A stretch of 64,000 bases of DNA, from the NCBI GenBank assembly GCA_933228675.1, contig OW121741.1:43175080-43239079 (forward strand). Direction: 5' to 3'. Below the pieces are notes generated by a model, which worked only from the letters and a program-made list of their open reading frames with translations, did not search any database and was not told where the DNA came from. A program made the position numbers and the translations under genes. The DNA comes from Stomorhina lunata. Its lineage: Eukaryota; Arthropoda; Insecta; Diptera; Rhiniidae. The number at the start of each line of letters is the position of its first letter. Position 1 is the first letter of the stretch. Below, piece by piece: positions 24,178-35,029 of the stretch.

Positions 24178-24294
24178 AGTGTAGTACTGGAGGGGAAATA
24201 CTGGAAACGACAATTAGCCGTCATAAAAGCCGAGTACAGGAAATGGCGAAGAAATTATAAATCAAAAGTTACAGGATGTTTAATATACGACACG
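24178..24294 (+). CDS. Mondo: Mondo/ChREBP-like internal exon with EGKYWKR motif
   Basis: A 117-bp, 39-codon, phase 0-0 exon with acceptor 'ctacttctttgcag' and donor 'gtaagttt'. It reads SVVLEGKYWKRQLAVIKAEY, then RKWRRNYKSK and a less conserved VTGCLIYDT end. EGxYWKRR and EYxKWRxxYKxR blocks are diagnostic of the Mondo conserved region in MLXIP/MLXIPL and insect Mondo, and they follow directly from the exon at 19637. The 4.47-kb intron between the two exons carries the rosa-type and foldback insertions. The next exon, expected to lead into the glucose-response region and much later the bHLH-ZIP domain, was not found up to 64000. The following intron is therefore at least 39.7 kb and contains the Gr locus, or the gene is interrupted. 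Confidence 0.85.
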
Positions 24295-24599
24295 GTAAGT
24301 TTACAAAGTTTTTAACTTACAAATTTTTTGTAAAGGAAAAACAAAAATAAACTTCATTTTTACACTAAAATAAGTTCTAATTCATATAAGGGAGATTTTA
24401 TATATTCTTTGATCTCCCTTGACTCAAGATAAATAAAAATCTATGTGCTTGTTTTATAAATCAATTTTATATCTCAAAAATATTGAAAAGAATTTTCTCA
24501 TTTTTCGTATTTGAAAATTGTATATATATTTTCGTTTACAAACTTTATTACATATCTTTAAAATTATTGTACGCTGATAACCAGATATTAAATAGGAAG

Positions 24600-24668
24600 T
24601 TATTTGATCCTTTCCAATTCTCGAAATTGTACCAATATGACCATAAATGTTAAAACTGAGGCGAAAAT
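24600..24668 (-). CDS. Gustatory receptor terminal exon (serves cassette C, perhaps B)
   Basis: 69 bp including the stop; acceptor 'atattttcag' on the minus strand. It reads IFASVLTFMVILVQFRELER, then IK and a stop. This is the last transmembrane segment with the Gr family signature TYxxxxxQF, here TFMVILVQF with F replacing Y. Entry is phase 0. It completes cassette C (exons at 29193, 28237 and 26698) for a product of about 373 residues. No terminal exon of its own was found for cassette B (39364), so this exon may serve both. Confidence 0.85.
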   Translation of the reverse strand: MFASVLTFMVILVQFRELERIK

Positions 24669-24719
24669 CTGAAAATATGGAATAAAATATGTACATATTT
24701 TTTTTTATTAGAAAGTAGA

Positions 24720-25490
24720 AAAATATAATGGAAATAAGTCCATAACTCCTAAAGCGTTGGGCAAATTTAAAATTTTACTGTGGCGGCACAATCGGCTTCC
24801 AAAGTAGGGCAGCTCAGACTCATAAATCATTGAAACGATATACTTTTCTTTTAATATTATTAATATTGATTATTATTAATATTGATAAATAAATAATTCA
24901 TTTATTTATCAATATATATTATACTTTACAATATGTGTGGCGGCCTCATCGTCACCAAGAACATTATTGAGGAATATATAATATAATTGTAATTTCCCAA
25001 CCGATTTAAAGAATCATACTATATAACAAATACTTATGTCAAGATCTACAAAAAAACATCACGACATTCATATCCTATCTCTTATGGTTTTAAAGATATT
25101 CCACTTCAAAATTTCCAATTTTGTCCCATACCGCACCGAATTTTTACTAATATCTGATCTATATATAGATCATAGAAACCAAGTCAGTTTTTAAATTTCT
25201 CGGTTTTGAAAACCAATACTGGTTATATTTGGTTTTTGTTTATTATTTCATTTGCAATTTGTTTTGAAACATCAAAAATCAAATAAAAAAATAAAATAAA
25301 AATTATTAAAGAAAATTATTTGAAGAAAAACTTTCAGTTTTTTTGCGATTTTTGTGAAAACGCTGCTATTTGGACAAATGAAGCCTGTATACCCCAACAT
25401 CATGAAATGACCGAATTGCGGACTGGAAAAAATGTAATCTACCTACACCAAAAAACAAACCACAGCCAATCAAAGGACGATTGTCACTTA
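24720..25490. other. Noncoding DNA with an AT hairpin
   Basis: An inverted repeat at 24878-24916 ('aatattgataaataaat', loop aattc, then its complement with one mismatch). It follows the Gr terminal exon on its upstream side, inside the intron. Nothing else recognised. Confidence 0.6.
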
Positions 25491-25756
25491 AGGTAGAAGG
25501 CCAATGCACGCGGCAAGCGGCTGCGGGCGGCAATCAGCTGTTTTTTGATTTGTCAAATTTCAAGCGGCAATGGAAAAAAGTAGAACTTTGTTCTACTTTT
25601 CCGCGCGACAGATTTTTTCAGTGCTGCCAGATTTAATTATATCCTACTCAAATATTTTTTTATATGAACATTTTTGTAAACAAGCGCACATTTTATGTAC
25701 TGGCAATACTACGACCGCCCGCAGCCGCATGCCGCGTGTATTGGCCCTGTACCTTT
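25491..25756. mobile_element. GC-rich-ended MITE
   Basis: About 40-bp inverted ends that are strikingly GC-rich for this window: 'ccaatgcacgcggcaagcgg' on the left and, on the minus strand at the right, 'ccaatacacgcggcatgcgg', continuing through 'ctgcgggcgg'. The centre is AT-rich. The 74-codon frame inside is not a gene. Confidence 0.8.
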
Positions 25757-26600
25757 ACATGCGATATTCATTAAATTGCAAACAGATATGTTGATATGCA
25801 TTTGCTTCGCCAGTACCTCCACACAAAGAATATTCTAGCCTAACAATTTTCCCCATTTTTGATATTTTTATGTTTGTCGATACATGAACCGTGATTACAA
25901 AGACAAAAGACAAAAAGTACCAAAACTTGTTTTTATCTTATTATTTATCTTATGTAAACTTTTCACCCATCTCTTTTTATTTGAAAGTTAAAGCTAAAAA
26001 GTACCAAAAATATTTTTTCCCTTTTTCTCCCCTTTTTCGAAAAGTACTTATCACTTGTACTGTTATTTTTTATTATTTTTGTAACTAACCCAAACTCGAT
26101 TTCAATTTTGGTTCTATTGTTTTTAGTTTGGGAATTATAGCGTTATTGAATTTTCCCTTTTTTATCCCCCACAGGGCCAAATTTTCAAGAATCTGTTCTT
26201 AGTGGATCTTTAAATCGAAAAAGGCACCAGCTGGCCAGTAACGCCTTTGTTTTAAATAGATATACCAATTTTAAAATGAAATCTGTTAACTGTAAGTTGC
26301 TTGGTTTATTTCCAATACTAAACCAATAATATTTTTTTCTGTAACACATAAAACCAATAGAAAATGTAGCTCGAACATTAATATTGGAATCCATGACACC
26401 AATTTAATTTTTTTGTCGTTTTCAAAACCAATACCAATGAAATGGGTTTCTATGACACCCCTGATAAACCGTTTTTCTTAGTTGCGGACTTATTTCCATT
26501 ATTTTGTTCCACCATCCCATCATCATAATTTTTAAAATGGTTACATAGCTTTACAACAGGCGACCCGTGGAATAAGCTCAGTTACTTACGATAATCATTA
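25757..26600. other. Intronic DNA, nothing recognised
   Basis: Unstructured AT-rich sequence within the last intron of Gr cassette C. Confidence 0.5.
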
Positions 26601-26608
26601 TTACTTAC

Positions 26609-26698
26609 TTGGAATAAACTTCTTCGATCCAGAGAAAAAAAGCCATGTGGCATTATCACCGGCTTCGGACGAAGGTTGGCATACAAAAATTTATCAAT
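26609..26698 (-). CDS. Gr cassette C, exon 3
   Basis: 90 bp, 30 codons, phase 0-0. It reads IDKFLYANLRPKPVIMPHGF, then FSLDRRSLFQ. The acceptor is 'cccatcag', the donor 'gtaagtaa'. It matches exon 3 of cassettes A and B residue for residue in the IDKFL, KP and GFFSLDR blocks, and encodes the intracellular loop before the last membrane helix. Confidence 0.9.
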
Positions 26699-27359
26699 CT
26701 GATGGGAATTAAAGAAAATTAATATAAGCAAAATGAAAAAAAAGCTATAGTCGATCAACTTTTTGATGCCCTTCACCACTTAGGTCGAATATGAACCTAT
26801 TATCAATAAATTTTTAAATTTTTATAATTCTTAGGGTCATACTTCTGATTATTTTTCTTATCATTCAAAATTTTGTTCAAGATTTAGGTATTTAAGTTAG
26901 TTCCAGCAGCTGATCTGATATGGGAACTAAGGTCAAATGTGGACTGATTTTCAGAAATTTCGCTTTATGCTTAATGTTTACAAAAGACTTATCTGTTCAA
27001 AGTTTTGTCTGATTTTGACTTTTCCAATGAATTTTTGACTTTTATATGAATATTTTGACTTTTCCAATGAATATTTTCTAATTATCTGCTTTAAGTTTTG
27101 ACTGATTTTGACTTTTCAAATGAATATTTGTGCTAAACTTTATTGAAATGTATGTAAATTTTTGGCTGTAAAGGGCTCTTTATTCCGGGAAGGCTGTCCT
27201 GTGGATGTAACAGGAAATAATGATCCAATTTGGTCCAAAAACTAAAGGATCCATCCAAATGTACCACAAAAAATGTTTATATCAAATTTTATCCATTTAT
27301 CATTTATTAACATCCAGCCAATCAGTCCAACGGATTTTGTTAAGTTGGCTTAGAAAGAG

Positions 27360-28065
27360 AATGTGCTGTGGTTATCGGGTCGACTACTAAGTCCAACATA
27401 TAATTTCTGCCTAGGTTCGAATCCCTATCATTGCAACACCAATTTCTGTAATTACACTGTGCTAGTTGAAAAAAACCGACAAAAGGGAGACCTAGTATGT
27501 AAAGATAATTCGAGTACGCTGAATTCAATGGTGCTAACCGTTTTTTAGTTTTGCTCCAGTTTTCGAGATTTAGAGTTAAAAAATGGAGGAGGTTTTTCAA
27601 TAAGTAGTCGCTTAACTCAAAAACTGTTTATTTTCTTGAACGACGTAAAAATGAATTTTTGAAAATGGAAATTTTTGAGATATTTCAAAAAAAATATATT
27701 TTTTTTTGCAAACAAAAAATTTACATATTTCCAAAACGACCGCTCGGATTAAAAAAATAATTTGTGTTTCTAAAAAATAATTTTGTTGTAGAATTTCAAT
27801 TTTTTTTACCTTGTTCAAGAAAATAAACAGTTTTCGAGTTACGCGAATATTTATTGCGCAATCTGCTCTATTTTTTTGTAACGTTATATCTCGAAAACTA
27901 GAGCTAACATAAAAAACAGTTGGCAATATTGAATTCTGCATACTCCTATTATTTTTACCTACTAGGTCACTCTTTTGTCGGTTTTTTCAATTAGCAAGCA
28001 TCCTCCATCGATGGTAAGCCTACAGCAGAAACACGCCGTCGATGTAAAAGTAATTAATTGAGTTT
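27360..28065 (+). mobile_element. tRNA-derived SINE-like unit, split
   Basis: The head has 'cgggtcgactactaagtcc' and a B-box-like 'ggttcgaatccc' at 27414. The tail 'catcctccatcgatgg' to 'gccgtcgatgtaaa' is at 27999-28050. Head and tail are adjacent in the copy at 60160-60345, so 27455-27995 is an insertion. Confidence 0.65.
27455..27995. mobile_element. Short foldback with CACTGTGCTAGTTG end
   Basis: Inverted arms of over 200 bp. The left arm has 'ccgacaaaagggagacctag'; the right arm on the minus strand has 'ccgacaaaagagtgacctag'. Both contain the 'aactgtttattttcttgaac' word. It belongs to the same family as the 3.1-kb foldback at 41700-44812, but lacks the satellite core. The 27612-27941 frame is an artefact. 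Confidence 0.85.
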
Positions 28066-28174
28066 CTGAATCGATCAAAACTGGCTGTCAGACTAATATT
28101 TCTATGAGTTACAAACCCAATTTTTGGCATATGATGGTGAAGGGTACAAATGCTATGTTTAAAGTTTTACTAAC

Positions 28175-28237
28175 CATTTGATCCAAGCTGGAACCTTTTC
28201 GGGAACATTTTGCCAGTATTTGAGCTGTTTTTTCAAC
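28175..28237 (-). CDS. Gr cassette C, exon 2
   Basis: 63 bp, 21 codons, phase 0-0, reading VEKTAQILAKCSRKGSSLDQM. The acceptor is 'ttgccttaag' and the donor 'gttagt'. The TAQIL and SLxQM residues are shared with the exon 2 of cassettes A and B. Confidence 0.9.
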
Positions 28238-28293
28238 CTTAAGGCAAAATAAAAATTTTACTAAAATTTTAAATTTAAAAAAGAAATTTTTAC

Positions 28294-29193
28294 CTCCGTC
28301 TCCATATCATTTTCAAAGACAATTTGGAAATACAAAATTAAAGGTGGCAGGAAATATAATGACATACGAAAAACTATATATGAAAACACAAACGTTGAAA
28401 GGGGTACCTCGTCAAAAGCCACAAATGTCAGAAAAAGATATTCCGGTAAATTTGTTAAAGTAAACAATGACTGCAAAATAATTGCAAAACCATAAACCAA
28501 ATTCAAGTCTTGACGGCACAAAGTCAATAGCTGATGACGTTGTGTTAAAATCCGCTGCAGCTGTTGCGAGGTCCGGGCCAATTCTAGGGAGTCATTTAGA
28601 GTTTTCATTAGTTCGGTTGCTATTGTAATTAGGCAACTAAAACAGGTCAAGTAAATGGTTATATACGCAAAATATAAATTATTTACTAAAGCATTGCTTA
28701 TGTAAATGGTCCAAATGAATTCAGGCCTTATCACGTCTAGTATTCCCATATTAAATCCAAAAAACCCTATTAAAATCTTAGCAAATCTAAATTTTTTATT
28801 ACATTTTTTCATTAGACTTTTGTTAATTTGACAATTTTTCATACATTCATCAAATTGTAGAAATTGTTCAAATACTTTTAGATTTTTAAAACGAAAAACA
28901 TAAAACATTATAGTCAATATTATTTGAATTATGGCACATTCTATAAGATTTTTAATCACTATTAATGAACCGGTTTGTGTATCTCCTGCAAAGTGTTTCC
29001 AAAATGATGATATATTCCAGTATATAAGGAAAACTAACATTATACTCAACACCGTAAGTGTAAACCCCAACATATAGTTTTCACTTTCTTTAATGATGAT
29101 AAATTTCTGTTGATTTTCACAAAATATTACCGGACATATGGCCAGAATTCGAAAGAGTTTTGAAAAACGTTTTAGAACGTTTTTAATGGACAT
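28294..29193 (-). CDS. Gustatory receptor cassette C, exon 1
   Basis: Encodes 300 residues from ATG at 29193 (MSIKNVLKRFSKLFRILAIC) to the donor 'gtaaaaat' after ETE. With exons 2-4 it gives a 373-residue, seven-helix insect gustatory receptor (7tm_7 family), a likely ligand-gated cation channel subunit in the plasma membrane of taste or other chemosensory neurons. Visible family marks: a basic N terminus, hydrophobic segments spaced across the protein, the TIYLTCFSCLITIATELMKTLN loop region, HQLLTLCRQDLNLVYGFAI before the fifth helix, and the C-terminal QF motif on exon 4. It is closely related to cassettes A and B. The start is the first ATG, and the same MS/MA-LK-K-RF-KL N terminus occurs in A and B. 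The intron after exon 2 carries R, SINE and foldback insertions. Ligand unknown. Confidence 0.9.
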
Positions 29194-29301
29194 TTTAATA
29201 CGAAATGTGATTTTTTCATTTGTTTTCTTCCGTAAGGCGTTACTATTTGGAAAACGTATTGATTAAATTTTCAATCATTTTAATTGTTAACAGGAAACAT
29301 T

Positions 29302-29311
29302 TTAACGCCTA
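29302..29311 (-). promoter_or_regulatory. Conserved upstream motif TAGGCGTTAA, cassette C
   Basis: Minus-strand TAGGCGTTAA about 110 bp before the ATG. The same core occurs about 140 bp (B: TAGGCGTGCA) and 160 bp (A: TAGGCGTTAA) before the other two cassettes. In C and B a second shared block follows (29327-29352 and about 39530-39555; 'attttaatatcgatat'). Confidence 0.45.
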
Positions 29312-29864
29312 CTAATTTCTATTTATTAAGATTTTAATATCGATATGAATTTTTGCCTATATATTAATAACAAAGTAAGAAAATACGTTAGACTTTTTAC
29401 CTATGAATTAAGAACAAAGTAAGAAAAAATATTAAAAGTTAAACTGAGATCCTCTAATCGGTTTAGAATGTTTGAGTTGATAGCTAAATTTTATTACATA
29501 CTAGCTGATTTTACCCGGCGTTGCCCGGGTTCGTAGTTAAAGTTTTTAACTTATTACTGTGTTAGCACTTTTAAGAATTATGAAATATTTTTATTAATTT
29601 TTTAATTGAATCCTTTATTAATGTATTTGCATATTTGGTAAATATGGTAATTTTTTTTATTGTATAATCCTAACTTTTACTAAAAAACCTTTAGAAAGAA
29701 AAATGTCTTCATTGGTCCAGCCGTTCTCAAGATATAAAATACGAAAAGAGGAATTGTATCCCCATTTTCAAATTTCCAGGTCCCCGTTGGTACATTTTCA
29801 AAAAATTCAAAGAGCGAAAAACTATCCTATAGTATGAAAATAACCACATTTAAAACTTTAATTT

Positions 29865-30973
29865 AATATAATTAAAACTTTTCAAAAAAATCCGTCATGG
29901 ACTTTTAAAAAAATAGCTAAAAATTTGAAAATTGACCCTCGAAAGGTTTCTAATGCCATCAGACGGTATAAGGAAAACCTGAGCATTGAAAGAAAACCTG
30001 GATCAGGGAGGAAAAAAGGTCCTACAGATATTGGTAAGGCAAAAGAAGTCGAGCGACTCTTTCGAAGAGCGCCTAACACTTCTTTAAGAAAAGCAGCTTG
30101 TACGGTGAAATGTTCTACGAATTTTGCACATAGAGTCAAAGCTTATGCTGGAATGAAGACATATAAAGTCCAAAGGGTTCCAGATCGCAATGCTATAAAG
30201 AACTTAGAAGCAAAAAAACGAGCGAAAAAATTGAAGTCTGATTTTATAAAAAAAATACACCTGTTGTGTGATGGATGATGAAACATACGTACTGGCAGAC
30301 TTTTCTCAACTTCCTGGTCAAGATTTTTATGTTGCTGATAAACGGGGCAATGTTCGGCAAGAGTTTCGCACAAAAAAACAAACAAAATTCCCTAAGAAGT
30401 TTCTCGTGTGGCAAGCTATTTGCAGTTGTGGCAAAAGAAGTAAAGTATTTGTGGCATCTGGTACAATAAACACAGAAATTTATATAAAGGAGTGCCTACA
30501 AAAACGGTTGTTACCCTTTTTAAGAGAGCACAGAGTGACTACATTTTTTTGGCCCGATTTGGCATCATGCCATTATGGAAAAAAGGCACTTGAGTGGTAC
30601 TCAAAGAATAATGTCATTTTTGTACCACGAGAGACAAATCCACCTAACTGTCCAGAACTTCGGCCTATGGAAAGGTATTGGGCTCTGGTAATTGAAGAAC
30701 ACAGGAAAGATTTCCAAGAACATGTCCGATTTTAAGCTCAGGTGGAACACATGCTCCAAAAAGGTATCAGAAGCAACTGTAAAATCTTTAATGGGAGGGT
30801 TTCCGAAAAAAGTCGATAATTTTGCAAAACCCGAGTATTAAGTAAACATTTTAATGCTAAATTATTTTGTATAATATGTCATTATATTTGCGTATTTTGT
30901 AGAGTTTTTATATTAAAAGGTTTGATTTTTATTTAAGAAAATCCAACTACCAATTTTATTTAGAGCACTCTTT
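29865..30973 (+). mobile_element. DD37E mariner-like element, copy 2 (5' truncated)
   Basis: The 3' end 'tagagcactctttata' is the same TIR as copy 1. The 5' TIR and the first dozen or so codons are absent. Nucleotide identity to copies 1 and 3 is very high across the gene. Confidence 0.85.
29880..30841 (+). pseudogene. DD37E transposase, broken
   Basis: The HTH region is intact where copy 1 has a stop (NPSWTFKKIAKNLKIDPRKV). The catalytic D (MDDETYVLADFSQLPGQDFY), second D (FWPDLASCHYG) and E (RPMERYW) are all present. The linker A-tract has 8 A where 7 are needed, so the HTH and catalytic halves are in different frames. An 8-bp deletion after RYWALV (about 30690) shifts the tail. The second A-tract (7 A) is in frame here, unlike in copies 1 and 3, so this copy best shows the original middle section. 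Confidence 0.9.
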
Positions 30974-31446
30974 ATATAAAAAAACCAAGCCTATTTTACC
31001 CACCGGTCACACACATACAATCAAAATTTTTGAAAAATCGGTCATCCATATTTGTCATTTTTAATATATGACTTATATGGGAGGGGTCACGCCCATTTGA
31101 GATTTCCAAAAAATGTAGCCAACTTTACCCACCGGTAACTCAATATATACTGTAAAAATTAAAGAAAAATCGGTCGGCTCGGTCATCCATATTTGTTATT
31201 TTTAATATTTTACTTATATGGAAGGGGTCACGCCCACTTGAGATTTAAAAAAAGGCTTGCACTATTTTACTCGCCAGTCACACATTAACATACTGTCAAA
31301 ATTTTAGAAAAATCGGTCCGCTCGGTTATCTATATTTGTCATTTTTAATATATGAGTTATATGGGAGGGGCACCGCCCACTTGAGATTTCAGAAAAAAAC
31401 CTAGGCTATTTTAACCACCGGTCACACCTTACCACACTTTCTAAAT
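30974..31446 (+). repeat. About 140-bp tandem units, left block
   Basis: Three and a half units containing 'caccggtcacac', 'cagaaaaatcggtc' and 'gtcatttttaatatatgag'. The array resumes at 35030 after the LINE. Confidence 0.8.
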
Positions 31447-31525
31447 GTTTTTTTTTTTTTTTTTTTTTTATTTAGGACCAGCACTCAGGGGATGACCCCT
31501 ACTTATGCTATGCATTGTGTTGGAA

Positions 31526-34410
31526 CTAGGAAAATAGGTTGTGGGAAGGAGGGAAGAGGGAGTAGTGTTTGTGGACATTAGATTTGAATTTTCCTATATT
31601 GCAACTGTCAGGAAAAACTTCTGCGGGAAGTATGTTCCACATACGTACTGTACGGCTAAAGAACGAATTTTCTCTATAGTGTGTTGTTCGGTCCACTGGA
31701 CAATCAACCACAAATGCATGTGATCTAACGGATTGACGTGTGCTGCGTAAGAATCTTCGGGTTTCGGGAACGAGGTCCCTGATATCGTTAGAACACATTC
31801 CAAAGTAGTACCGATAGAACAGTGTTATACAACCCACATTGCGGCGGTGCTCCAGTGAGTCAATAGAGTTGGATACCCTACTGTCACCGATAAGCACTTT
31901 CGCCCTCCCCTGTACGCGGTCGAGAAGCTCCAAAATAGACTTTGAAGCACCGGCCCATACATGAGAGTTGTATTCCATTTTTGGTCGGATATAGGTGGTG
32001 TAAATTTTAAGGAGATCAGTTGGAGTGAAGTATCTCTTACACCGTTTTAGAAAACCTAGGCACTTGAATGCTTCTTTCGACCCTTGAAAGATGTGCTTAG
32101 TCCAACGGACATCACATTGAATTCTCATGCCCAGAACATCAAGAGCATCTGATTCCTGAATATTTACACCATCCATGGATACAGATGAAGTAACATGATC
32201 TGCCGTGCGTTTATGCGTAAGCATACAACACTGGGTCTTGCGTGCATTAAAGTCGACTCTATTTACACGTCCCCATTTGGAAACGGTTTCGAGATCGCGA
32301 TTTAATGATTCATTCATGTTTTGTCTCATAGCCACAATCTGCGGAAGATCCGGTCTATGATTAAATGAATACGAATGGCAAATGTTACTATCATCTGCAA
32401 AAGAATAGATAGGATTGGAAGTTTGACATAGAAGGTCGTTAATGAATATAAGAAATAGAGTAGGAGAAAGAACAGAGCCTTGCGGTACCCCTGAATTGAT
32501 CTTGAACTCGTTTGATGAGACCCCATCTACAACAACTCTTATAGTACGATCCCTGAGAAAGCTCGATATAAATCGAGAGAAGGTATTACCGACACCAAAA
32601 GCAACAAGTTTTGATAAAAGTGCACCATGCCACACTCTATCGAACGCCTTGGAAATATCAAGAGCCACAACTGAATGGAACGGCACCATTTTTCTGATAG
32701 GAATGCTAGTAAGTCCCCCGTAGAGCGCCCCCTACGAAATCCATACTGACGGTCGCTTAGTAAGTTGTAAGACTCTAAATATTTAACCAGATGGTAATTT
32801 ACCATACTCTCCATTACTTTGGAAAGTGCTGAACAAATCGCTATTGGTCGGTAATTGTCAGGGTTGTTAGCCTCACCCTTTTTAGGGATTGGCGTTACAT
32901 TAGCAACCTTCCAACACATAGGAAATTCACCGGCATGGTATAAGGTACTGAAGAGGTTTGCTAATGGACGAGCTAGCGTCGAAGAGCACTGCTTCAAGAC
33001 CAGCGCTGGAATACCATCCGGCCCTGAAGACTTGTTTATGTTGAGATTCGATAAAACCCTCTTAACTGCACGAGCTCGAAAAAATATCGTTGGCATAGTT
33101 ACAGATACCCTTTCAAGCCCTGGCAGTGGTTGGTCGCTTTCCGGCAAGAGTGAATTACTTGCAAATAATTCAGCTAGAAGGTTGGCTTTATCAACCGGGT
33201 TGGTAAATACTTGGTCATCCTTCAAAAGAGTAGGAATTGAAGAACTAGCACTATTCTTAACTCTTTTAACGAATGACCAAAAGCTCTTGCTGCCCCGAGG
33301 AGCATCAAGAACTTTAGTACGAAGACGCTGCTCGTACAGAGCTTTTTCGCGTCTTAATACTTCAGCACACAAACGTCTCGCCTGTTTGCGTAGCAATTCA
33401 TTAACTGGACTTTGGTTATTTCGCCAGTTTCTGAAAGCTTTCTCTCTGGATCTGACTGCCTGTTTGCACGCCTGATTAAACCATGAATTTATTTTGGCTT
33501 TAACCGAAATACTTTTTGATGGAATGAATGAATTCATTCCTAGCAAGATTACATTAGAAACCATTTCCGCCATGGCATTGACATTACTGTCAAGGAAACA
33601 AAGTTTCCAATTAAATTGCCTATAAAAATCGTTAAGCTCAGCCCAACGAGCCTTTTCGTAAATGAAAATTAAACGCTTCGTAGCTGATTGTGAAACGTCC
33701 CGAAGCCTGGAGAACGAAAAAGAGGCGGAAATGGTGCAATGATCCGAGTTTCCGAGAGGTGCCAAAACCTTAACCTCATACTTTTCAGGGTGTGAGGTAA
33801 GGAAAAGATCGAGAGTATTTGGTTGGTGCTCATCAACACACGAAATGTGTGTTGGTTCATTTACCAGTTGCGCAAGGTGATTGTGCGCAGCGAACAGTTC
33901 AACATATTGGCCTTCAGTAGTTGTATTGCTCGAATGGCGAAGCCAGGATGAGTTGTGAACATTAAAATCACCAGCAACAACGATTTCACTGTTCGGGCAA
34001 CTCTCCAGGATCTTCGAGATGGAATCGGAAAGGGCGTCGAAGCCAGATAAAGTTTTATCCCTTTCCGCGTTTGGACTTCTGTAAAGAAACCCGAAATGTA
34101 AAAGATGCGCCCTGATTCTGAACTTAACCCAGAGACAGCTAAATTCTGCATCATGCGTGCCTAATGATTGCTGGCACTGGTACGCAACTTCATCACGAAT
34201 GTACATCGCAATGCCCCTATGAAAATTAAATAGAGATAGAAAGTGATACCCAGGTATATGAAAATCTTGTGGATCAGCATTTTCAGATACCTGGGTTTCA
34301 CATAAGGCGAAAACATCCGGCCTATGGAGACAAATATGAGCGTAGACCGAGAAAAAATTAGATCTTAAACCACGTATATTGCAGAAGTTTATTTGAAATC
34401 GATCCGCCAT
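31526..34410 (-). pseudogene. LINE endonuclease/reverse transcriptase, frameshifted
   Basis: Two frames (34410 to about 32690, then 32689-31526). The first opens MADRFQINFCNIRGLRSNF, an AP-endonuclease start, and has LCETQV, VVAGDFNVHNSSW and GNSDHCTISA (metal and catalytic residues), then the RT fingers: KSSGPDGIPALVLK, NVTPIPKKGE, NYRPIAICSALSKVMESM, YGFRRGRST. The second frame continues with VVALDISKAFDRVWH (first catalytic Asp), SGVPQGSVLSP and SFADDSN (FADD catalytic box), and ends in a region rich in W/H/C near RMWNILPAEVF. The shift lies near 32690-32705, by an A-run next to TGGTGCCG. Otherwise it is open over about 960 codons, so it was inactivated recently. Family: jockey/CR1 group by motifs; exact clade not settled. 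Confidence 0.9.
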
Positions 34411-35029
34411 TGCAATCAGAAAAATTCAAATAGTATTGTCTTTTACAATGTAGAATTCAGTGTCTAGTTGTTGCTAATTAGACTATTTGGTGATCAGTGT
34501 TATACCTTCATCACCAAATCGCCCAGCAACAAATAGAACACAGATATTTTACAAGTAAACTAAAGAAAAATATAAAAGGAAAGAGTACGCAATGACCTTA
34601 GCAGATGGTGCCATAAAAGCCCTGATCTGGTCATTATGTAGGAGAAATGGCCCGAAGTGTTGACACTATAAATTGCGCCCAACACTGTTTTGCTTTATTT
34701 GTTTGTTGTTGTCGTGTAGCGGTTTTATTTATGTTGATTTTAAAAAAAATATGTGAATGTTGTTTGTGGAGTTGGTTTATATTGTTTTTTTTTTTTTTTT
34801 TTATTGTTGGCGATATTTTGTTTTCTTTTTAGTTTTAATTTCTTTTGTTTTTAAGTTCAATTGAAATAATTTTATTTTTATTTAAGTATAAATTTATTTT
34901 TTTTTTTTGTCAATTTTAATCCCGTTTAATAGTTTTTGTTTTTATTTATAACACATCACGGACACTAAAACATTTATCTGACGGACTGAGAAACGGACAC
35001 GTGCTGACGAGACAAAGGACAGAACACTA
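34411..35029 (-). other. Probable LINE 5' untranslated region
   Basis: Lies between the ORF start and the resumption of host repeat. T-rich on +, no ORF1 visible. The 61-codon frame at 34647 is not supported. Confidence 0.5.

Larger units (their letters stand above)
26764..28150 (+). mobile_element. Dispersed repeat R, copy 5, hosting nested insertions
   Basis: A diverged R copy: 'gcccttcaccacttaggtc' at 26769 and 'atggtgaagggtacaaa' at about 28133-28149. It is interrupted after 'ggcttagaaag' (about 27357) by a SINE-like unit, which is itself split by a foldback. Confidence 0.65.

Noticed and set aside
27612..27941. 109-codon minus-strand frame
   Set aside because: Falls within the inverted arms of a foldback element and has low-complexity composition.
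32855..33475. 206-codon plus-strand frame
   Set aside because: Antisense shadow of the LINE reverse transcriptase, whose conserved motifs lie on the minus strand.
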